NCBI RefSeq assembly: GCF_002958735.1
Contig: NZ_PPGH01000037.1
Location: 372,001 to 436,000 of the forward strand
Direction: 5' to 3'
DNA: 64,000 nt
DNA from: Chromatium okenii
Lineage (GTDB): Bacteria; Pseudomonadota; Gammaproteobacteria; Chromatiales; Chromatiaceae
Position numbers and translations under genes: made by a program. Under the pieces are notes generated by a model, which saw only the letters and a program-made list of their open reading frames with translations, did not search any database and was not told the DNA's origin. Position 1 is the first letter of the stretch; each line of letters opens with the position of its first letter. Below, piece by piece: positions 8,724-20,601 of the stretch.

Positions 8724-9038
8724 ATGTTCAAGCTCACAGCCGCTGCTGCCGCACAGGTGTTGAACGCAGCGCATCAAGGTGGTACTGAAGGCATGTCGTT
8801 GCGTTTCGCTGCCGCGCAGCAACCAGACGGTGAAATTGTGTATCGCATGGGATTTGACGATTACACTGAAGATGATATTCGGTTAACTTGTGAGGGAATT
8901 GCGGTGGTGATGGCGCCAGAGGAAGTCCCATTGCTCGATCAAGCTGTTATGGATTATGTTGAAATTGAGCCGGGTCAATTCCATTTCATTTTCCTTAATC
9001 CAAAAGATCCGAATTACAAACCACCGCTCGATCATTAG
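8724..9038 (+). CDS. HesB/IscA-like protein lacking the cluster-binding cysteines
   Basis: 104 residues with the overall pattern of A-type iron-sulfur carriers: the opening FKLTAAAAAQVL, a central Gly/Phe region (MSLRFAAAQ), then IAVVMAPEEVPLLDQAVMDYVE and a C-terminal FNP-like FLNPKDPNYKPP. True IscA/ErpA proteins bind clusters through one cysteine near residue 35 and a C-terminal CGC. Here the only cysteine is in LTCEG, and the C-terminal pair is replaced by YKPP. It is therefore unlikely to carry an Fe-S cluster in the usual way. A strong ribosome-binding site (GAGGAG) precedes the ATG, and no partner isc/suf genes are adjacent. Confidence 0.7.
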   Translation: MFKLTAAAAAQVLNAAHQGGTEGMSLRFAAAQQPDGEIVYRMGFDDYTEDDIRLTCEGIAVVMAPEEVPLLDQAVMDYVEIEPGQFHFIFLNPKDPNYKPPLDH

Positions 9039-9110
9039 TCTCAGGTTGGGTCTATACTCAATTTGAATAGGTCTAATGTTTTTATCAGGTTGACCAATAC
9101 AGAGGTTGTT

Positions 9111-9860
9111 ATGGTTGAATCAATTAGTCGTTTTAGCAGTGGTTCGGCGATATTGCAGGGCGTTAGACCAACGCAGCGTCCTGATCCGGCGAAGATGGCG
9201 GAAACTCTCGTTGCTAATTTAGATACAGCAAAGAAAGGCTATCTTGAAGTTTCTGATTTACAAACGGCTTTTGCGCAAAGTTCGACTGCGAATAGCACGA
9301 CCGCAGTTCAAAATGCGCAACAAGTCTTTTCGGCGTTTGATAGTAATGGCGATGGTCAGGCAACAACGACCGAAATTACCACCACGTTGCAGGCATTAGC
9401 GGATCGTCAGCAGCAAGGGGCAAGCGGTGCGCAAACTGGCGTTATTCAGCAAGACATGGGGCCCGGTGGTCCAGGTGGAGCAGGCGGTCCACCCCCGCCA
9501 CCTGCAACGACGGGCACATCCGCTGCAACAACAGTCAGCGATCCGGCGGATACCAATGGTGACGGTACGGTCAGTGCGACTGAGGCAATTGCTGCCATTC
9601 AGTCAACTCTCGCCGCAACAACGGCGCAGACGACAGCCGCAACGACTGCGTCAAATACCACGACGGTTGCATCTGCAACGACTGCAACAGCAACAACGAC
9701 TGCTGCGAATGAAACTCCCAGCACGACCCGCACCATGACTGATGCGCTGCAACGTCGCATCATGCAATTGATGGACGCTTACGGTTTGCAGCAAAACACG
9801 CAGCAAACCCGCACTGGTGCAGCATCAAGCTATCAATCTAGCCTGTCGATTACGGCCTGA
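9111..9860 (+). CDS. EF-hand calcium-binding protein, Thr/Ala-rich
   Basis: 249 residues from the ATG at 9111, which has an AGAGG site about 8 bases upstream. A TTG at 9063 is a weaker choice. Two canonical EF-hand loops are visible, DSNGDGQATTTE (about residue 77) and DTNGDGTVSATE (about 145), after a degenerate first one (DTAKKGYLEVSD). Between them is a Gly/Pro stretch (GPGGPGGAGGPPPPP), and a long Thr/Ala low-complexity region precedes a short C-terminal helix (MTDALQRRIMQLMDAYGL). There is no signal peptide. A calcium-responsive role is inferred from the loops and the partner is unknown. The 3' end overlaps the convergent SDR gene by 11 bases. Confidence 0.8.
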   Translation: MVESISRFSSGSAILQGVRPTQRPDPAKMAETLVANLDTAKKGYLEVSDLQTAFAQSSTANSTTAVQNAQQVFSAFDSNGDGQATTTEITTTLQALADRQQQGASGAQTGVIQQDMGPGGPGGAGGPPPPPATTGTSAATTVSDPADTNGDGTVSATEAIAAIQSTLAATTAQTTAATTASNTTTVASATTATATTTAANETPSTTRTMTDALQRRIMQLMDAYGLQQNTQQTRTGAASSYQSSLSITA

Positions 9861-10746
9861 GTTGACGCAGAGGACTGGGCGCAGCCGGCAGGATGCCGGT
9901 CAAGGTTTCGCTGATTCGCCACAGTTGCCGGTTTATCAGCATATCCTGCGCCTGCGCCGGTACTTTTAACGGTTTATGATTTCCCAAATAAGTGCCATTG
10001 ATTCCGGCAAATACCGGGTCAGTGGCAACACATAACACGCGCTGCGCTGCCTGTTCTGGTGTCGGCAGTATTCGACCAAATAGCAATGCAATCAGTTTCC
10101 AAAACCAATCCTGCGCTCCATCTGTTCCGCCGAGATTTGAATTAAAAATCCCCGGAAATACGCAATTCGCAGTCACGCCGCTACCGTCTAAACGTCGCGC
10201 CAGCTCAAAGGTAAAATGCAGATTACCGAGCTTTGCTTGACCATAAGCCTGCATCATCCGATAGCGCCGCCGTTCCCAATTCAAATCCGCAAAATCCAGC
10301 GCCGTATTCATGCGCGTTCCAACCGTTACAATTCGTGCTGGCGCACTGGCTTTTAAGCGTTCCAATAATAAATGCGTCAATAAAAACGGCGCTAAATGAT
10401 TCACCGCAAAAGCGCATTCAACCCCGTCGGGGCTTAATCGCCGTTCGGGATACGCCGTTGCTGCGTTGTTAATGAGTAAATGCAAGTATTCAAATTGATC
10501 ACAGACTGCTACTGCTAATTGCCGAATTGCCGTTTGATCAATGAAATCCGCAATAAATAAATGCACTTCAGTATTGCCGGTTGCCGCTTGAATTTCGGCA
10601 ACTGCTGCTGCGCCGCGCTCAGGATTGCGAGCGACCAAACCGACACGCCAGCCGTCTTGTGCCAATGCTAACGCTATTGCTTTACCTAAACCGGAATTGG
10701 CGCCCGTCACCAGTGCAGTTTTGCCATTCATATCCATGATGTTCAA
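9850..10746 (-). CDS. Short-chain dehydrogenase/reductase (retinol dehydrogenase-like)
   Basis: 298 residues. The Rossmann nucleotide site is TGANSGLGKAIA (about residue 14), followed by the NNAA motif (about 90) and the catalytic YGQAK (about 170). In relatives the strand before the active site reads VNVSS and carries the catalytic serine. Here it reads VTVGT, so a threonine may stand in or activity may be changed. The substrate cannot be told. The ATG overlaps the hslR stop as ATGA, so translation is probably coupled. It is the last gene of the pilM-to-SDR run on the - strand. Confidence 0.85.
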   Translation of the reverse strand: MNIMDMNGKTALVTGANSGLGKAIALALAQDGWRVGLVARNPERGAAAVAEIQAATGNTEVHLFIADFIDQTAIRQLAVAVCDQFEYLHLLINNAATAYPERRLSPDGVECAFAVNHLAPFLLTHLLLERLKASAPARIVTVGTRMNTALDFADLNWERRRYRMMQAYGQAKLGNLHFTFELARRLDGSGVTANCVFPGIFNSNLGGTDGAQDWFWKLIALLFGRILPTPEQAAQRVLCVATDPVFAGINGTYLGNHKPLKVPAQAQDMLINRQLWRISETLTGILPAAPSPLRQLRP

Positions 10747-11141
10747 TCCGTTTCGCTGCGCCCAGTGAATTGTTCAATCATTCGCCGCTCACGTTTATTT
10801 GGCTTGCCGCTATCAATCACACCTAAATCACGACGTTCACGCACTGCGGCGGCGCGTTTTAATTGACTGGCTTCTTCTTCTCGATACAACAATGCTGCTT
10901 CATTTGCGGGTCGCCGTTGTTTATTCAGCGCCAACACTTCGATTTCCCAAACCAGATTGTCTTTGTGAATAATCAATTGAATGCCGGGGCGAATGGTGCG
11001 CCCGGGTTTAGCACGATGGCCATTGACTTCGATTTTTCCGCCGTTAATTGCTTCCACTGCGAGCTGGCGTGTTTTGAAGAATCGCGCTGTCCATAGCCAT
11101 TTATCCAGTCTCAATTCCGTTAATTCATTTGCCGTATTCAT
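10743..11141 (-). CDS. hslR: S4-domain RNA-binding heat-shock protein Hsp15
   Basis: 132 residues from the ATG at 11141, which overlaps the grxC stop by one base (TAATG). An upstream in-frame start at 11177 lies inside grxC and is less likely. The S4 domain is at the N-terminus (LRLDKWLWTARFFKTRQLAVEAINGGKIEVNG), and the C-terminus is basic (GKPNKRERRMIEQF). Hsp15 binds the 50S subunit with stalled nascent chain after heat stress and helps recycle it. Order grxC-hslR-SDR with overlaps suggests co-translation. Confidence 0.92.
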   Translation of the reverse strand: MNTANELTELRLDKWLWTARFFKTRQLAVEAINGGKIEVNGHRAKPGRTIRPGIQLIIHKDNLVWEIEVLALNKQRRPANEAALLYREEEASQLKRAAAVRERRDLGVIDSGKPNKRERRMIEQFTGRSETD

Positions 11142-11398
11142 TACGCCAGCCCTAATAGTCCGTCGAGTTCGCCGCATTCGTCGAGCAGCACCATATCGTC
11201 ATAGCCGCCGATAGCGCGGTCATCAATGAAAATCTGCGGGACGGTGTGGCGGTTGCTGCGTTGAATCATGGTTTGTCGCTGCGCCGGATCGTAATCAATC
11301 GGAATCTCTTGAAATACAACGCCTTTACGTTTAAGCAGGCGTTTGGCGCGGTGGCAATACGGACAAATCAACGTGGTGTAAAGCGTGACCTGCGGCAT
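11141..11398 (-). CDS. grxC: Glutaredoxin 3
   Basis: 85 residues, the usual size for a bacterial class I glutaredoxin. The active site is CPYC (residues 12-15), and the glutathione-binding TVP (about 52-54) and GGYDD (about 63-67) motifs are present. It reduces protein disulfides and glutathione mixed disulfides in the cytoplasm. It lies 40 bases after tgt and overlaps hslR by one base. Confidence 0.95.
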   Translation of the reverse strand: MPQVTLYTTLICPYCHRAKRLLKRKGVVFQEIPIDYDPAQRQTMIQRSNRHTVPQIFIDDRAIGGYDDMVLLDECGELDGLLGLA

Positions 11399-11438
11399 CG
11401 TAAAAATACTCGATTAAATGAACGTCGCGGCTGGCGCG

Positions 11439-14891
<3,453 letters not shown>

Positions 14892-14892
<1 letters not shown>

Positions 14893-15419
14893 TACTCAGA
14901 TAGCGCAATAGTAGCTTGGCGTTCACGCCACTGACCGGGCGCATCAGCAACAATTTCGTTCAGTTGAATTGCGTTCTCACTGATATTGACGATTTGCCCA
15001 TTATTTAGCCCCAGATAATTACCGACTTTCACGCGATATAGAGTACCATCTTTATTTTTTACCAATGCCCACCGCTCTTCGCCTTGATCGAGAGTCCCCA
15101 CCATGCGTAATGAATCAAGTGGCACACTTTCCAATTCTTCTTTACGCCGATTTGGGTCTGGTGCTAATTCATTTTCGGGTGGTTTTTCTTCAACTGGCAT
15201 TGCTTTTTCATCGGGAACGAAAGGATCGCGACGGTCGCTGGGGATATACACGAAAGTTTCAATTGGTTCAATTTCTGGTAATGGCGTAATTCCACCCGGC
15301 GGACGTTGTTTAATTTCCTGAACGTAAGCCTCTAACGCAGCAGTCTCATCATCGCCACAGCCAGCAAGTTGCGCGACAGTCAATACAAGAATTAGTAACA
15401 GCAGAAGACGGCACATCAT
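14892..15419 (-). CDS. pilP: Type IV pilus lipoprotein PilP
   Basis: 175 residues. A lipoprotein signal ends in the lipobox LAGC (about residues 18-21), followed by a Pro/Glu-rich linker and a C-terminal beta domain with RRDPFVPDE and LRMVGTLDQGEERWALVKN. PilP links the inner-membrane PilNO heterodimer to PilQ. It overlaps pilO by four bases and pilQ by one, which fits coupled translation of the complex. Confidence 0.94.
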
Positions 15420-16048
15420 TTTTTGGTTTCCTCATCAAGATAACGATAGGTCTTGACGGTGGCCTGCAGCGTGAGTTTAGCGTTTTTATCGTCTGATTTA
15501 TCAGCATTTTTATCTGTTGCCGTTGGTTTATTTGCGGAAGCAATTTGCACATCATGGACAGTCACAATACGCGGTAATGCTGCAAGACCGCTAATAAAAC
15601 GCCCGAAATCGTGGTAATTCCCCGTTACACGAATATCAATGGGCAATTCGGCATAAAAATCTTTAGTTAATTCTTGATTTGGTTGAAATAACTCAAATTC
15701 TAATCCGTTAGCTAACCCAGTTTGCGATACATCAACCAATAGCGAAGCCACTTCGGTTTTATTCGGAAGTTGCCGTAACATTGCACCAAAAGATTCCTGC
15801 ATTTCAGCAAGTTGTTGTCGATAAGCGTCAAGGTTAGAAGCCTTGCGTTGCTTACCTTCAAAACTAATTTTTAGTTCGGCTTCAGTGGCTTTTTCTTGAT
15901 CGAAACGAATTAGTTGATCTTGGGTATCAAGATAAAATACCAAACCGCCAAGTGCAATACAGAAGATTAAAATAACGACCGCTTTAACAGGAATTGGCCA
16001 CTCACCAAAACCACTGAGATCAAGTTCATTGAGTTCGTTTAAGTCCAT
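15416..16048 (-). CDS. pilO: Type IV pilus inner-membrane protein PilO
   Basis: 210 residues. A short cytoplasmic N-terminus (MDLNELNELDLSGFGEWP) precedes one transmembrane helix (about 22-42). Then come a coiled coil and the periplasmic ferredoxin-like fold, with GLANGLEFELFQPNQE and YHDFGRFISGLAALPRIV. The C-terminus is lysine-rich. PilO pairs with PilN and binds PilP. It lies 30 bases after pilN and overlaps pilP. Confidence 0.93.
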   Translation of the reverse strand: MDLNELNELDLSGFGEWPIPVKAVVILIFCIALGGLVFYLDTQDQLIRFDQEKATEAELKISFEGKQRKASNLDAYRQQLAEMQESFGAMLRQLPNKTEVASLLVDVSQTGLANGLEFELFQPNQELTKDFYAELPIDIRVTGNYHDFGRFISGLAALPRIVTVHDVQIASANKPTATDKNADKSDDKNAKLTLQATVKTYRYLDEETKK

Positions 16049-16078
16049 AATAAGGGTGCCGTTATAATGGCGCTTAGT

Positions 16079-16693
16079 CTATTGCGCAGGTTTTGCTGCT
16101 GTGGTTGATTTTTTTGACGTAACTTTTTTCTTTTCAATCTCCGCCTCTGCGTCTTCACTTGTTTGATTGAAAGCCAGTCGAAAATGACTGAGACCAGTAT
16201 CAGTTTTATCTTTATTTTCAATCAGCACTAAACGCGGTTTACCAATAGATTTAGAATTTTCTATTTTGCGCATAAAGGCAGAAACACGCGCATTTGATTG
16301 GGCGCGTCCCGCCATTTCTACAGTGCGCCCTTTTTGTTCAACTTGTGTGAGGTAAACACCTTCTGGAAGCGCATTCACCAATTCATCAAATAGCCGAACA
16401 ATTTCCGGGCGACTTTTTTGTAATTGTTTAATGATCTCCATTCGCGCTAACAAATCTGTTTTTGTTGTTTCCAAATCTTTAATTTCTTTGATTTGAATAT
16501 CAAGTTTCGTAATCTCGCCTTTAAGGTATTCATTACGCGCTGATTGGTCACTAATTTGTCCTTCAATAAAAAAATGAATGAGAATTGCAATTGCAAAGGT
16601 AATGCCCAGTGCGATGCCACCCGCAATGAGAAATTCCTGCTGACGTTGTTGGCGGGCGACTTCACGCCAAGGAAGAAGGTTAATCCGTGCCAT
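16079..16693 (-). CDS. pilN: Type IV pilus inner-membrane protein PilN
   Basis: 204 residues. The N-terminus MARINLLPWREVARQQRQQEF is the cytoplasmic INLLPWR segment that docks in PilM. One transmembrane helix (about 24-44), a coiled coil and a periplasmic domain (LPEGVYLTQVEQKGRTVEMAGRAQSNA) follow. The C-terminus is low-complexity Lys/Ser/Thr/Ala. Its start overlaps the pilM stop by one base. Confidence 0.94.
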   Translation of the reverse strand: MARINLLPWREVARQQRQQEFLIAGGIALGITFAIAILIHFFIEGQISDQSARNEYLKGEITKLDIQIKEIKDLETTKTDLLARMEIIKQLQKSRPEIVRLFDELVNALPEGVYLTQVEQKGRTVEMAGRAQSNARVSAFMRKIENSKSIGKPRLVLIENKDKTDTGLSHFRLAFNQTSEDAEAEIEKKKVTSKKSTTAAKPAQ

Positions 16694-17769
16694 TAAAATC
16701 CCCGCAAAGCAAGCCCGACGGCAACCATTAAAGACGGCGCTTCACACAGTAAATCTTTTGCATTGACTTGTGGTGATAGCGACATGTGTTGAAAGGGATT
16801 AGCAATGCTAATTGGCAATTTAAGCCGCTCCTCGACTACTGCATCAAGCCTAGATAAACCTGCTGAACCCCCAGCCAATATGACACGTTCAACATGATTA
16901 AACGTTGTTCCAGAATAGAAAAACTGTAAAGCGCGATTAATTTGTTGAGATAATGAATCTTTAAAATTTTCAAGTGCTTCGACTTCAGGCGTTGTACTAA
17001 AATCGTTATTTAAAATCTTCTGCGTTGCTTCTTCACGGGAAATTCCAAAACGCCGCTGCAAATCATCTTTTAAATGTTGCCCACCAAAATTTTGCTCACG
17101 GGTATAAATAATTTGTCCTTTGTTAAAAACGTATAGTGTGGTATTAGCAGAACCAATATCAACGACTGCGATGGGGGAATCAGTGGTTCTGTTGGCGTCA
17201 TTTAATAACAACGAGATTGCATTTTCCATTGCATAAACTTCAATATCAACTATGCTCGCAGTTAATCCGGCGATTTCTAGTGCTGCAACCCGATCATCAA
17301 CGTTTTCGCGCCGCGATGCAGCCAATAAAACATCAACCATTGCTGGATTATTTGGTGTTGGGCCAATCACATCAAAATCAAGATTGACTTCTTCTAACGG
17401 GTGGGTGATATATTGATCTGCTTCTAATTGAATTTGGTTTTCAATTTCCGCATCATTAAAAGATGCTGATAATGAAATGACCTTAGTAATTGCCATTGCC
17501 CCGGCGACCGCAACCGCAGCGCGTTTGGTTTTAGTTCCGGCTTTAATGACAGCTTTACGAATACATTGTCCAACCATTTCAGGATCGGCGATCTTTTTTT
17601 CTAAAACAGCATTAAAGGGCAGTGGTTCAATTGCAAAACGCTCAACCCGATATGACATTGAGGGGCTGTTTGAATTACCAGCTTTACATGACAATTCAAT
17701 TAATTTAATGGCAGTCGAGCTGATATCGATACCAAGGAGTGGAGTATTTTTGCGGCCAAATCCAAACAT
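16693..17769 (-). CDS. pilM: Type IV pilus assembly ATPase-like protein PilM
   Basis: 358 residues with an actin/FtsA-like fold. Visible are LLGIDISSTAIKLIEL (phosphate 1), VVDIGSANTTLYVF (phosphate 2) and ILAGGSAGLSRLD (adenosine motif). PilM is cytoplasmic and binds the PilN N-terminus to complete the alignment complex. It is the first gene of pilMNOPQ. The 231-bp gap upstream, to mdh, should hold the promoter, but no clear -35/-10 pair stands out. Confidence 0.95.
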   Translation of the reverse strand: MFGFGRKNTPLLGIDISSTAIKLIELSCKAGNSNSPSMSYRVERFAIEPLPFNAVLEKKIADPEMVGQCIRKAVIKAGTKTKRAAVAVAGAMAITKVISLSASFNDAEIENQIQLEADQYITHPLEEVNLDFDVIGPTPNNPAMVDVLLAASRRENVDDRVAALEIAGLTASIVDIEVYAMENAISLLLNDANRTTDSPIAVVDIGSANTTLYVFNKGQIIYTREQNFGGQHLKDDLQRRFGISREEATQKILNNDFSTTPEVEALENFKDSLSQQINRALQFFYSGTTFNHVERVILAGGSAGLSRLDAVVEERLKLPISIANPFQHMSLSPQVNAKDLLCEAPSLMVAVGLALRGF

Positions 17770-17955
17770 GAGTGCTCTCGCTGCAAACGTGATCGCCGTT
17801 ACAATCTAGCGCAAATTGCGGTATTCCAAAGATAACAAATTTGACCGATTTCGCTAGTTGTATTCGCCGCATGACGAACCGGCAATTTGTGTTAATTAAC
17901 GAATACTTTCAATCTGTTGCGTAGTAACATGCAAAAAATCAATGTTCGGTAGCAG

Positions 17956-17982
17956 GATGCGATGATTGTTGTTCATCGCATC
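17956..17982. terminator. Perfect 10-bp hairpin downstream of mdh
   Basis: GATGCGATGA / TCATCGCATC with a seven-base loop, starting 19 bases after the mdh stop on the - strand. No T-run follows on either strand, so it may be a 3'-end stabiliser or a weak terminator. It separates mdh from the pil operon. Confidence 0.5.
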
Positions 17983-18000
17983 TCACTGAATTAAAAACGC

Positions 18001-18930
18001 TTAAAGCATATTAAGGCGTTCAATATCAATCCGCACTGCCTGCGCTGAACGCTGAAAATCAGCACGTTCCTCAGCATTGAGATCAAGGGTAACGACCGAT
18101 TCCACGCCACGCTCGCCGAGAATACAGGGAACGCCCATCGCAATGTCCGTTTCGCCGTATTCGCCATCAAGCAGCGCAACGCAGGGCAGCAAACGTCGCC
18201 GATTGTTGGCAATGGCATCGACCATCGCCGCAACTGCTGCGCCGGGTGCATCATAAGCACTTGAATTCTTTCTCAATGCAAGGATTTCTGCGCCACCAGT
18301 GCGCGTGCGTTCGACAATGGCAGCGATACGTTCTTTCGATAAAAAGTGCGCAATTGGTACGCCATTGATCGTACAAAAGCGCGTCACTGGAACCATCGTG
18401 TCGCCATGACCGCCGAGCACCAGTGTGGTGATGTCTCGCGTCGAAAAGCCAGTTTCCTGCGCGATAAAACTCGCCATCCGTGACGCATCCAAAACGCCTG
18501 CTTGACCAAATACGCGCTCACGCCCCCAGCCGGTGCGCTGCGCCACGCGATACGTCAGCGTGTCAACCGGATTAGATACCACTAAAATCATCGCGTTAGG
18601 CGCATGAGTCATAATGTGGTCGGTCACTTGGTCGATAATGCGAACGTTGCTTTCCAGCACATCAGCGCGAGACATGCCGGGCTGGCGCGGAAAACCCGCA
18701 GTCACAATGACTAAATCCGAATCCCGCAAAATATGCGGATCATTGCTGCCAGACAGTACGCCATCGAACTTAAAAAAAGGTGCGCTTTGTAAAATATCCA
18801 GAGCCACGCCTTCAGGTACATCTTCGCGCACATCGAATAGCGCAATGTCACGGCACAATTCAGTTTCTGCAAGAATTTGTGCCGTCGTTTCACCGACACG
18901 ACCTGCGCCAACAATACTGATTTTTTTCAC
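18001..18930 (-). CDS. mdh: Malate dehydrogenase (LDH-like type)
   Basis: 309 residues. NAD-binding motif IVGAGRVGETTAQ at the N-terminus, substrate-loop arginines in GFPRQPGMSR (malate rather than lactate specificity), VVSNPVDTLTY, and the catalytic histidine in LGGHGDTMVP. It oxidises malate to oxaloacetate in the TCA cycle. This lactate-dehydrogenase-like form differs from the enteric MDH. It is transcribed alone on the - strand, between rpmE and the pil operon. A single-gene transcript is likely, as terminator-like hairpins flank it. Confidence 0.93.
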   Translation of the reverse strand: MKKISIVGAGRVGETTAQILAETELCRDIALFDVREDVPEGVALDILQSAPFFKFDGVLSGSNDPHILRDSDLVIVTAGFPRQPGMSRADVLESNVRIIDQVTDHIMTHAPNAMILVVSNPVDTLTYRVAQRTGWGRERVFGQAGVLDASRMASFIAQETGFSTRDITTLVLGGHGDTMVPVTRFCTINGVPIAHFLSKERIAAIVERTRTGGAEILALRKNSSAYDAPGAAVAAMVDAIANNRRRLLPCVALLDGEYGETDIAMGVPCILGERGVESVVTLDLNAEERADFQRSAQAVRIDIERLNML

Positions 18931-19069
18931 TTTATTTTACCTTTCATTGAGCATAATAATTGGCGGCAGTTCACGCTGCGCCAAACACAACCAATTATTG
19001 TGTATTGATCGTTAATCAAACGGATGGTTTTGAATGCGGGGCGGGTTAAAGCGAGGAAGATCAAACTAA

Positions 19070-19103
19070 AAACGCGGAAGTTTAGTTAAAAACTTCCGCG
19101 TTT
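19070..19103 (-). terminator. Rho-independent terminator of rpmE
   Basis: 14-bp perfect stem AAACGCGGAAGTTT / AAACTTCCGCGTTT with a six-base loop, starting 11 bases after the rpmE stop. On the - strand the stem is followed by a T-run. Confidence 0.9.
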
Positions 19104-19113
19104 ATGTAATGAA

Positions 19114-19314
19114 TTAGCGGGCGTATTTGCGACGGAATTTATCCACCCGACCAGCGGTATCTAATACCTTTTGCTTGCCGGTATAAAACGGATGACACGC
19201 CGAGCATACTTCAATATGAAGGTCTTTGCCCTTAGTAGAACGGGTCACAAATTCATTGCCACAACTGCACACAACTTTAACTTCGGTGTATTTCGGATGG
19301 ATGTCTGCTTTCAT
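19114..19314 (-). CDS. rpmE: 50S ribosomal protein L31
   Basis: 66 residues, the zinc-binding (C+) form with CSC at about residues 16-18 and CSAC at about 37-40. The sequence MKADIHPKY and HPFYTGKQK is typical of L31. It is monocistronic, with a strong terminator directly after the stop. The zinc form suggests a possible zinc-free paralogue elsewhere. Confidence 0.97.
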   Translation of the reverse strand: MKADIHPKYTEVKVVCSCGNEFVTRSTKGKDLHIEVCSACHPFYTGKQKVLDTAGRVDKFRRKYAR

Positions 19315-19425
19315 AATTCAACCTTTTGCCCAGCGCGGGCGTTAATAATTTTTGGGAACACATAAGGTTATCATCGCAGTTATCGTGTCGCAACTTTCAG
19401 CGCAAGTAACGCCAGATTGTCGCCA

Positions 19426-20597
19426 TCACGCAAATCGTCCCACCAAATCATCGAGAAAATCCCGCCCCAATGCCGTCGGCTGAATATGATCGCCATCAAC
19501 GCTCAATAATCCATCAGCGATTGCTGACGTAATCTGCGCCGCCAAATAGGTCAACGGCAGCCCGGTTGTTTGCATAAATAATTCCGTATTAAAACCATCC
19601 GTTAAACGCAGCGCGTTTAATGCAAATTCACAGACACAATCATCCGCGCTTAATTCCGTGCGATTAGCAATAAAATCGTTCGCTGCCGCTTGCAAATAAA
19701 TGCTGGGATGTGCATGTTTTGCGGTGCGCCAAATGCGCCAGCTTTTATTATTTAATATCACTTCAGTTAATTTGCCATGAGCGCCAGCGCCAATACCGAG
19801 ATAATCGCCAAATTGCCAATAATTAAGGTTATGACGACATTGATGATTGCGCTGCGAATACGCAGAAACTTCATATTGCATAAATCCAGCTTGTGCTAGC
19901 AATTCTCGTCCTTGTATTGCCATTTCTGCTGCCACTTCATCATCCGGTAAAATCGGCGGATTGGCGTGAAATAAAGTGTCCGGTTCGATGGTCAATTGAT
20001 AATACGAAATGTGCTCTGGTGCGAGTTCTAACGCTGCTTCTAAATCAATTGCTGCCTCGCGCAAACGCTGTGCTGGCAAGGCAAACATCAGGTCTAAATT
20101 GAGATTGTCGAATCCCGCATCACGCGCCGCAGCAATGGCAGCACGCGCTTGGTCTGGATTATGAATGCGCTGCAAAGTTGTTAATTGCGCTGCTGATAAA
20201 CTTTGTACGCCAATAGATAAGCGATTCACTCCAGCAGCGCGATAGGCGGCAAAATGTCGTGCTTCGGCAGCGCCCGGATTCGCTTCTAAGGTAATTTCGA
20301 GATTTGGCAATAACGCGGTGCGGGCACGAATACCATTCAGCAGCGTTTGAATTGCTGCGCCGGAAAATAAACTCGGTGTTCCGCCGCCGATAAAAATGAA
20401 GATAACGGACGTTGTGCGGCTGGGTTTTGCAATTCACAGTTTTCTAAATCAGCGAGTAATTGCTGGATAATGATCGGCGGTGGAGCGGTGCTGGTGTAGG
20501 AATTAAAATCGCAATACGGGCATTTGCGAATGCACCACGGAAGATGAATATACAGCGCGAGCGGTGGCAACAATTGCGCTCCGCTCGCTGGCAACAT
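19426..20597 (-). CDS. hemW: Radical SAM heme chaperone HemW (frame broken once)
   Basis: N-terminal piece (20597 to about 20400) has the radical-SAM cluster motif CIRKCPYCDF. The C-terminal piece (about 20400 to 19426) carries LEITLEANPGAAEARHF, RLSIGVQS, YYQLTIEPDT and the HemW C-terminal domain. At about 20393-20397 the run of five A (+ strand) should be six: restoring it gives LSSFFIGGGTPSLFSG, the normal GGGTPS motif, and 390 residues in total. Like HemN, it keeps the CxxxCxxC. HemW delivers heme, often to respiratory enzymes. The ATG at 20597 follows the S1-protein stop closely. I read the break as a base-calling loss. Confidence 0.9.
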
Positions 20598-20601
20598 CAC
20601 G

